The notes beneath the pieces are model-generated. The model was given only the letters and a program-made list of their open reading frames with translations, ran no database searches and was not told the origin of the DNA. A program made the position numbers and the translations under genes. Of a stretch of 64,000 bases of DNA, positions 58,801-64,000 are shown in pieces. The DNA is from DASSFG01 sp035547915 (GTDB lineage Bacteria > Planctomycetota > Planctomycetia > Pirellulales > JAICIG01), in assembly GCA_035547915.1 (NCBI GenBank), contig DASZTS010000138.1, forward strand, positions 193,462 through 257,461. The letters are read 5' to 3'. The stretch's first letter is position 1. Each line of letters starts with the position of its first letter.

Positions 58801-61408
58801 CACGTTCACCGATGCCAACCCCAAGGGCCAACTCAGCGACTACACGGCGACGATTACCTGGGGAGACGGCAGCAGCTCGACAGGCTCGATTTCGGCCGAT
58901 CCGAATGTGGCCGGACAATTCGACGTCAGTGGCACTCACACCTACGCCGAAGCGGGCTACTACCCGGTTGTTGTCTCCATCGCCTCCCAGGATGGGGCCG
59001 CGGCGACGGCCGTCGACTATGTGGCGGCGACGGCCGTCGACGGCTCGATCGAATACGCTGTCTCAGTCGATACCAGTGCGCTGGCCGGGCAGAGCGGCCA
59101 GCTCGCCCTGCAATTCAACCCCGGCGGATTGCCCGGAGCCCAGGACGCGACCGCCACGGTCTCGCGATTCACGCTCACCGCTGGCAGCTTGACCGGTACG
59201 CCGACACTTGTGGGCGGTACGTCGGGAAGCTTGTCCGCGACCGCCGTACTTGAAAACAGCGGCGTGCTGAATGAGCTAACCCAAGGTGTTACCTTCGGCA
59301 CGGGCCTCACTTTCGATCTGACTTTGTCTGGTCCTGCCGTCAGCGAATCCGGCGGCGATTTGTTCGGCAGCGCCTTCGGTCTCGAATTGATCTCCAGCGA
59401 CGGCCAAGCAACTTTGTTGACTGCCGATCCGAGCGGCGCGACGCTCATCGCCAATCTCAACGGCGACGGTACGTCGGAGGCATACGGTCTGCTCGCCAAC
59501 AACGCGACCCAACCGATCGCGCAGCCACAGGACGTCTTCGACGCGCCGCTTACGGCGACGGCAACGACAGTGAACGGTACGGTGGGCGTCGCCTTCACCG
59601 GCCTCGTCGCCAATTTCAGCGACGCCAATTCGCTCGGCACGGTGAGCGAGTTCTCGGCCACGATCGATTGGGGCGATGGAACTTCTTCGTCCGGCACGGT
59701 CAGTGGCGCGAACGGCAGCTTTGCCGTGAGTGGCGCGCACACCTACGCGAAGGCGGGAAACGACTCCGTGACGGTGGTTGTCGGCGACGTTGACGGACAA
59801 ACAGCCACGGCCGCTTCTCAAGCCGACATCATCGGCGGTTCACTCCAGGCCAGCGGTACGACGATCACGGCCACGGCCGCCTCCGCGGTCACCGTCGGCG
59901 TGGCCTCGTTCTCGGAAGTCAACGAACCCCCGCAAACGGTCTTCATGGCGACGATCGACTGGGGGGACGGCACCCAATCGCCTGGCGCGGTCAGCGCGAA
60001 CGGCAACGATGGCTTCGCCGTGACCGCCACCCACGCCTACGCCCACGAAGGGACGAGGTCCATCTCCGTCACCATTGTGGGCAGCGACGGAACGACCGCC
60101 ACGGCGATCTCGCAGGCCGACGTGGCCGACGCTCCGCTGGTTGCCGCTGGCGACTCCATCACCGCCACGGCCAAAGTCGCCTTCACGGGGCAAGTTGCCA
60201 CGTTCTCCGATGCCGATCCCAGCGGCACCGCGGCCGACTTCACCGCGACGATCGATTGGGGCGACGGCACCTCATCGGCCGGCACGGTCGCTGCCGGCCC
60301 CAGCGGACCTTTCGAGGTCACCGGGATGCATACCTACGCGTCGGCGGGGAACGATACCATCGTCGTCGCCATTCACGACGTTGGCGGTGCCCTCGCGAGC
60401 ACGACCTCCTCGGCCACCGTGATTCACGCGGCAAGCACCAGCTCGATCCAAATCGAGCCCACCGGCATTGCGGTAGTGGGTTACGCGAACACGCCACTCG
60501 ATGGAATCCAAGTCGCCGCTTTCACACTCTCCGACGGCTCGACGAGCGGCAGTTTTTCGGCAAGCATCGACTGGGGCGACGGCGTAACCGATTCCGGATC
60601 GATAGTCCTCTCGGGTGTGCAGTACGTGGTATCTGGTTCGCATACCTATCTGGATCCCGGCGACTATACGCTGCAAATCGATATCGAGCCGACGGCCGTT
60701 CCGGGCATGACCGGCCTATCCGCGGCCGTCGCCACCACGGCCACAATCAGCGAGCCGTCGCAGACGGGCGGCGACGCTCCAAATTATGCGTGGATTGATA
60801 AGGTCTACCGCGATCTCTTCAATCGTCCGGCTGAGCCCCAAGGACGCGCCTATTGGGTCGGGTTTCTGGATCAAGGCCAAAGCCGCGAGGAAGTCGCTTA
60901 TGCAATCGTCAAGCTCGCTTATCCGCGTGAGTTTCAGCACGATACGGTCGACCAGCTTTACGAACAGTACCTGGGTCGGGCACCGGACCCTGCCGGAATG
61001 GACTACTGGGTTGCCTTTCTGTACGACGGCGGCTCGATCGAGCAAATGTCGCTGGCGCTTTGCAGTTCGCCCGAATTCCATCAACTCCACGGAGATAGTG
61101 AGACGGACTTGCTCGATGCTCTGTATCAGGATGTTCTGGGCCGCGCCCCTGATTCCGCCGGGGAGGCGTATTGGGAGGAGCAAATGGCAAATGGCATGTC
61201 TGAACTCGCAGTGACGGCCGCCATTTTTGGAAGCGATGAGTATTTGCGCATCCGGGTCAACGCCCTCTACGAACAGTTCCTGGATCGTCCTGCCGACCCG
61301 ACGGGAGCTGAATACTTCGCCTCGCAACTTGCCAACGGGACGCGAGACGAGGTCATCATCGCCCAGTTACTTGCCTCCGACGAATACTATCAAAAGGCAC
61401 AGCTCTGA
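52481..61408 (+). CDS. Giant PKD/FG-GAP/DUF4214 surface protein, 5'-truncated
   Basis: 2975 residues from a chance ATG; the true start and signal peptide are missing. It begins inside a PKD domain. Residues about 40-460 resemble a sialidase/BNR fold with Asp boxes (SSDGGVTW, SSDGGQSF, SSDNGKTW). About ten PKD domains follow with the hallmark ATIDWGDG or a close variant. A six-blade-like segment covers residues about 640-890. Two copies of a domain with LQFNPGGLPxAQ lie near nucleotides 56270-56760 and 59040-59520. FG-GAP/VCBS repeats (GDFNGDGNLDLLVV type, six copies) cover about 57470-58720. The C-terminus (from about 60780) has three or four DUF4214 repeats (LYEQYLGRAPDPAGMDYW). It is probably a secreted adhesin or surface protein. 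Confidence 0.85.
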   Translation: MCAAIASGASDNHFVVRGDHQYASAGAYIVDVTVNDNVHNLASTAESNLTRLPGNQTDGTIAIDPLDSSRLIAVSAEEGTGLFEATSSDGGVTWMGQSIAAGGADGLPVAGGQPQVAYDKFGNVYLAYVDEASNYVVVALSSDGGQSFSTLDTFFGAGGVSRPLLATGPGPNGAASLWLAYLQGSQIDATGTDADSLGVVGVLSQPQVAAGAGPSETIGLGGLAVGPTGQVLLTYQTQTASSGPATIYAVADMSGLSGSFASPSPVAQTNVGGSLAIPPQATHTVSAGARLAWDLSGGANNGRVYLVYTDSATVGSPATRIFLRSSSDNGKTWSNRVQVSDDTGNSSEFMPSIAVDQADGDVAVAWYDARGDANDVTTQFFAAASINGGQSFSPNVTVGLGNSDATNGSLNSYGQQNQYGDYTGLAFNAGILYPAWADNTTELGGNPDLPQFDLAIARPAVAHIADLPLTAKALDISADVKDEGGSFTANLATFMDPDPNAQANLYTATIDWGDPDPNTGAADTTSGTIISNGGGTFTVRGTHFYMAAGIYTITITINDEGGASAKVTTPATISDAPLKPGGGVALTAYVGQPIQAIVGTFTDSDPNGAPDDYSTTIDWGDQQQSNGIVTFAGSASLTYDVYNSSFYTFGNNDLLDDNLPYLMSISPQGLVTPEVPVDDTYYGGLAFDPNSQDEALYAISNAPSGVSTLMRLDLTTETFSPVSVLGAGFTGGLTFNATDGNLYAISGSGSTWQLDEISPGNGSVSVLGSLAPPGRQAAFDYTGLSFSGDGKLYAVGNDSDGNSTLYEVDLTTPLSVTPLFSLGNDLVTPPSTQEGFTGGLAYAPLGVPTQFAGDLVGISEDGSGTTYFNTIDLSGTVSTAFEVSVAGSPGQTKAGSGDFTNGFNVIGTHTYGQPIVASLTVGITDIEPSPIPDSVPRSTATDVGTIYVGYPPPQALPATQAFTEFQGVPTGTLALAAFTIPASAATASGMSSATIEWGDGSSDSGTIVLFDGGDTLQVSGSHTYVQSGIFHPTITLTDNQGATGTATATVNVAPDVTSRVKVIDLGGPFNLNGEFHQQIEVQLNTNGTTIPLPLYVEIENLPAGVTVTKANGTIDGHPEIEIDSSPNKLNAMANLEISDPSLIPISFTANVFDGPGGTTVDNSVQLTALPVTAVAGQVFDGSVASTPISLLTLPNIANDTFNIDWGDGTSSAGTVLTSGFYIEGRHTYAHAGRFPLSVSVDGPDGPLFASATAAGFVNVDGPIVYHVTVDTSSLSGTAGFADLQFNPGGLPDAQPADISISNFVVTGGTLGSVTVAGGGSGSLAGTADLQNSAMLNEVRQAITFGTRISFDAQVSGDVLTNASDGLFGSSFSLLLLGSDGMTPLETIDPGGSALRIVVTPDGSTASENYPAQASSAPAAAAVVQDIAVVNDAPPVVAGLPQTLTEFASISTGELTLASFSVALNVDLPQDTYTATIDWGDGSSDTVGNVALTGATLSVSGSHLYATAGDFQATVTVSDQLGDSGTQTFSAQVLGDVTDRVRIESSGLIFNPATGLYVGHITYTNTSSSALSGPLPIVLENLPAGVALANGAGTTGPGGEPYLKDTAATVAPGESRDVLVQFSDPSGTPINYAPGVFDPPPPPYQFGPAITTPTAFAEPGIQEPRHLLTGDFNNDGKLDLVVYTSYGVELFLGAGDGTLTPAPDEPLINNVDILSTGFDYFTEGIVDVEAGDFNGDGNLDLLVVLPGAVEVYLGDGTGRFSLAAGAVTEPTASFSNGGVLGVYVGFGADEANAAVADFNHDGHLDVAVEYNSYVGSEQIDNIWVLLGDGKGGFVQTPIVLPTTNDVYDQPLSLLAADVNGDGNADVEVGETNQLQVFLGDGSGDFVEAKGSPDISTTYGVGSIQAAINPAGTGQDLLVVPGNGVFILSNDGSGTFGQPSPLEDFSDPVGAGPNAAVADFNGDGKPDIAELVGNGGGDPFLNNVHGSDAPWGVFLALNNGDGTFQVPHGTGTIPSGDFLPLPDVTDVTDTTEGIYLDIAAGDFNGDGRPDMVVLQMAPGIPTGPPENGDYNPLNIVVLPSLGGGTAAPLTAAGANMTAVEGTPFNGTVATFTDANPKGQLSDYTATITWGDGSSSTGSISADPNVAGQFDVSGTHTYAEAGYYPVVVSIASQDGAAATAVDYVAATAVDGSIEYAVSVDTSALAGQSGQLALQFNPGGLPGAQDATATVSRFTLTAGSLTGTPTLVGGTSGSLSATAVLENSGVLNELTQGVTFGTGLTFDLTLSGPAVSESGGDLFGSAFGLELISSDGQATLLTADPSGATLIANLNGDGTSEAYGLLANNATQPIAQPQDVFDAPLTATATTVNGTVGVAFTGLVANFSDANSLGTVSEFSATIDWGDGTSSSGTVSGANGSFAVSGAHTYAKAGNDSVTVVVGDVDGQTATAASQADIIGGSLQASGTTITATAASAVTVGVASFSEVNEPPQTVFMATIDWGDGTQSPGAVSANGNDGFAVTATHAYAHEGTRSISVTIVGSDGTTATAISQADVADAPLVAAGDSITATAKVAFTGQVATFSDADPSGTAADFTATIDWGDGTSSAGTVAAGPSGPFEVTGMHTYASAGNDTIVVAIHDVGGALASTTSSATVIHAASTSSIQIEPTGIAVVGYANTPLDGIQVAAFTLSDGSTSGSFSASIDWGDGVTDSGSIVLSGVQYVVSGSHTYLDPGDYTLQIDIEPTAVPGMTGLSAAVATTATISEPSQTGGDAPNYAWIDKVYRDLFNRPAEPQGRAYWVGFLDQGQSREEVAYAIVKLAYPREFQHDTVDQLYEQYLGRAPDPAGMDYWVAFLYDGGSIEQMSLALCSSPEFHQLHGDSETDLLDALYQDVLGRAPDSAGEAYWEEQMANGMSELAVTAAIFGSDEYLRIRVNALYEQFLDRPADPTGAEYFASQLANGTRDEVIIAQLLASDEYYQKAQL

Positions 61409-61505
61409 GCAGCTTTTCGAGCGTCCAGGCGCCGAGTGCGGCGGTCCCACACGCCCCCCGCAGGATGCGCCGGACGAAATTACGCGCTTCGGTGTCGCAC
61501 CGCCG
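61409..61505. other. Short gap after the giant gene
   Basis: No gene or clear terminator seen; the convergent small gene ends at 61506. Confidence 0.3.
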
Positions 61506-61718
61506 TTAAAACCCGCGATGCCGCTGGCTTGCAGGCAACGCCACGCGTTGGACCTCGAAATGCCTCGAAGTCCGGATCCTTGCCGAACCGACCCGCTTTT
61601 TCCGTCGAGCGGAGAACGCCGATTCAAAGGACCCGGAGTTCCACAGGAGACGTTTCCCGCCGCTCATCAGCCGGTGCGCGACGAACACGGCTCCGGCCGC
61701 TAACGCAACTTCGATCAT
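61506..61718 (-). CDS. Small membrane protein candidate
   Basis: 70 residues read from an ATG preceded by GGATAGGAGGTATTT, an almost ideal ribosome site for this size of gene. The N-terminus MIEVALAAGAVFVAHRLM is a probable membrane helix. The rest is basic (SARRKKRVGSARIRTSRHF). No family is recognised. The strong ribosome site is the main support; the basic tail may have been altered by decay of the region. Confidence 0.5.
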   Translation of the reverse strand: MIEVALAAGAVFVAHRLMSGGKRLLWNSGSFESAFSARRKKRVGSARIRTSRHFEVQRVALPASQRHRGF

Positions 61719-61748
61719 AAATACCTCCTATCCGCGAGAGTGGTAGGA

Positions 61749-61782
61749 GAGCACGACTGCCCGCGACTAAACGGTCGTGCTC
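61749..61782. other. Inverted repeat upstream of the small membrane protein gene
   Basis: GAGCACGAC at 61749-61757 and GTCGTGCTC at 61774-61782 are perfect 9-base arms around a 16-base loop. They lie 31 bases before the small minus-strand gene and could be an operator or leader hairpin. There is no T-run. Confidence 0.4.
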
Positions 61783-61922
61783 GGGGTGGTGACTTCAATC
61801 AGTACGATGCGCTGGGGCATGCTTTTCGTAACGAGAGATCACCGCATCGCGTGTCCGCAACACTCATCCTGTGCTAAGCTGCCCCTTGTCGCACCGTTCC
61901 CCGTGCAAGAGGCAAAACGAAC

Positions 61923-62300
61923 GTGTCAGGCACACAAGCCCGCGCAAAGTTCCCCACCCGACCGATCTCCGAAACATTTCTCGATTTCGCTGAGCCGCTC
62001 TTGGCCCCGCTGGGCCCTGCGGCCAGCGAATAGGAAATGGAAGGCGCCTTGCAAATCGCCTTCACCGTTTGGAACTCCGTGGTTTATGACGCCGCGCAGG
62101 GAGGTAGCCGCTGGGTGAGCCAAGTACGCAGCTTGGCTGGAAAGGATCCCGATTCCGGCGTGCTCATGCTCGTCGAGCACATGATTGCCCGCAAACACAG
62201 CCTCTTCGGCGACGACCAGCGATTGATCGGCGAATACAAATTCGTCCGACGTCGCGGAGCACTGCGGCTTCGCGCTGAAGCTCGGAGCCCCTATCGATAA
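61923..62300 (+). pseudogene. Conserved hypothetical protein with an in-frame TAG
   Basis: From a GTG at 61923 the frame reads SGTQARAKFPTRPISETFLD then FAEPLLAPLGPAASE, a TAG at 62031-62033, then EMEGALQIAFTVWNSVVYDA and on to LRAEARSPYR. Both halves are in one frame and look like one soluble helical protein of about 125 residues; the first half ends and the second begins without any loss. I recall similar conserved hypothetical proteins in other bacteria but no function. A single-base nonsense mutation is the simplest reading. Translation may restart at the ATG at 62037 and give 87 residues. Confidence 0.6.
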
Positions 62301-62390
62301 TCCCGCCGCTACAGGGCGAATGGCCGCTCACAAGCTACAGCGCCGGCAGCGAGCACCGATCAGCCGCGGCGCCCAAAGACAGGATGGCGA

Positions 62391-62726
62391 TTTGTTGACG
62401 GTAACGCGAAAGAAGGATTTGAACCGCGCATCCGTAATGCGCGCCTTCAACTTGACAAGCTCAAGGCCGAGGTGCAAACGAAGGAACAGTTGCAGGTTCA
62501 ACTCCGAGACATGCGCCAGGTGATCGGCCAGCTTGAGCTTCTCGTCGACACAGTGCCGGGCCGCCTTGGTAGCGCGGACTCCGCGACGCAACGGCAGCTC
62601 ATCTCCACGCTTGTCGAGCGGGTCGAAGTCGGCAGCGACGACGTGCGGGTTGTATATCGGGTCGGTTGCTGCCCTTTTGAACTTTCATCATTCGGGGGGG
62701 GCGGTGGGGGTCGGCAGAATTATTAG
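62391..62726 (+). pseudogene. Serine recombinase C-terminal fragment
   Basis: The frame reads FVDGNAKEGFEPRIRNARLQ then LDKLKAEVQTKEQLQ, a coiled-coil helix, followed by RQLISTLVERVEVGSDDVRV and VYRVGCCPFELSSFG. This is the C-terminal coiled coil and beta segment of large serine recombinases. The catalytic N-terminal domain, recombinase domain and zinc ribbon are absent. It is the residue of an integrated element. The next 219 bases up to the tRNA hold nothing recognisable. Confidence 0.6.
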
Positions 62727-62945
62727 AGGCGTCGAGGGGCTACCCGAGCCACCGCTGCAGGGACCGCGACGATGCTCGATCATCGCCTCACTTCCTTCTA
62801 TACCCCGCTCCGGATCGGTACCAAAGCGATAAACCTTCGTGGCACGATGCCACGACCCTCTTCGCAGGATGCCGTTCACCACTGGCTAACAATCGACCGC
62901 CAGTTCGCGGTGAACCACTATAGGTCTATGGCCTGACTCAATTAG

Positions 62946-63439
<494 letters not shown>

Positions 63440-63607
63440 TCAGTCACCGTTTACGCGCAGGCAATCCGGTCGGCGTTCGTAGTCCTTGCTGTTCCGGCGG
63501 CAGCGACCGTGCCAAGCGTTGCTGCGTTCGACTACCCAGCGTTTCCTGACCGGCGTGAATCCAGGGCTGTCTTCGGGCCGCATCTTCACTTCCGTTGTCT
63601 TGGCTCA
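63440..63607 (-). pseudogene. IS5-family transposase C-terminal remnant
   Basis: The minus strand reads TTEVKMRPEDSPGFTPVRKR then WVVERSNAWHGRCRRNSKDY, the conserved tail of IS5-type transposases (RWVVER...W..R.RR..KDYE). The frame ends at a TGA (63440-63442) and is closed upstream by a TGA at 63605 where the family commonly has Trp. Nothing of the catalytic core remains. Confidence 0.65.
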
Positions 63608-64000
63608 CAGTTCAAGTGGAATCGAGGGGACTGTTTTTGTGAGAGGCTTGCTACGTTGTTTTTCTGTCAGGCAACAGTGAAGAGGGTAAAGGGGGCCAGG
63701 GGGAGTAGGGGCCTCGTCTCCCCTGGTCGCCGGCACGAGGACGGCGAAAGGCCTGTTGCTGCTGATACACCTCGGCCGGCACCAGCGGATCGCCGTCCTC
63801 CTAGAGACGTCCGCCTCCACCCGCGCCACTTTCAGCGCGTGGGTCGCCTCTAACGCGCTATAACTGGGCGTCAGATGACAAGCCAACAGGTAACGGCTGT
63901 AGTAGTCGATGACCGTCACCGCGTACCACCAGCCATGACCCGGGATATGCACGTAGGTCACGTCCATCTGCCACAAGTCGTTCGGTTTCTGCGGCAATAA
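63605..64000 (-). pseudogene. DDE transposase (rve, IS3/IS481-like), truncated, runs off window
   Basis: From the window edge to about 63821 the minus strand encodes NDLWQMDVTYVHIPGHGWWY, AVTVIDYYSRYLLACHLTPS and ALEATHALKVAR, an integrase-type DDE core with the first two Asp residues (QMDVTY and VIDYYS). After KVAR the expected TDNG segment is missing, and the frame continues into unrelated sequence until 63605. The N-terminal part lies beyond the window. It is probably an inactive insertion-sequence remnant. Confidence 0.75.

Overview
The window looks like a chromosomal segment from a planctomycete (Planctomycetota, probably near the Pirellulales). This is inferred from gene content: a formylglycine-type sulfatase beside a GH32 fructan hydrolase, a membrane VWA protein with an amidotransferase-like domain, an HGSNAT/DUF5009-type membrane acyltransferase, several large Ser/Thr kinases (one with 14 WD40 repeats), a sigma factor overlapping a kinase gene, and a giant PKD/FG-GAP/DUF4214 surface protein. 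Most of the DNA is G+C rich. No rRNA operon, CRISPR array or intact prophage is visible.

Layout. 1-3446 (minus): a GT-C glycosyltransferase, an ABC ATPase and a PAS sensor cut by the window edge. 3601-10289: VWA membrane protein, EF-hand esterase, MerR/GyrI regulator, EEP-family nuclease/phosphatase and membrane acyltransferase. 10296-16776: polyphosphate kinase, an alpha/beta hydrolase and valyl-tRNA synthetase with a zinc-ribbon insertion. 17279-23212 (minus): sulfatase, GH32 enzyme and PhoD-like phosphatase, followed by tRNA-Met. 24422-30746 (plus): a triple-FHA ABCG transporter, a two-FHA protein, an M48 protease and a cyclopropane-fatty-acid synthase. 30869-37413 (minus): two tandem Ser/Thr kinases. 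38234-40616 (plus): a TPR-adenylate cyclase and a zinc-ribbon protein. 40782-49539: a divergent heavy-metal RND efflux locus of permease, adaptor, TolC-like channel and a second outer-membrane protein. 49540-50500: a group II intron remnant, terminator, tRNA-Leu, a repeat and an excisionase-like remnant. 50789-61408: sigma factor, a kinase that breaks off abruptly, and the giant PKD protein that begins abruptly at the same point. 61409-64000: a decayed region with a nonsense-interrupted gene, recombinase and transposase fragments and a second tRNA-Leu.

The most interesting part is 24.4-40.6 kb. It places several phosphothreonine-binding FHA domains next to two unusual kinases and a cyclase. 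The kinase at 35356-37413 ends in a domain with DHH-phosphoesterase motifs in circularly permuted order. The kinase downstream of it starts with a HEPN-like domain carrying an R-N-x4-H motif. Together they look like a signalling or conflict-type system that I do not recognise as described; this is inference from motifs.

Two families of short palindromic elements (about 102-107 bp and 75 bp) share the ends TTAGAG...CTCTTAA. They sit between genes, often exactly at stop codons. The longer family has a central hairpin with A and T tails that could terminate transcription in both directions.
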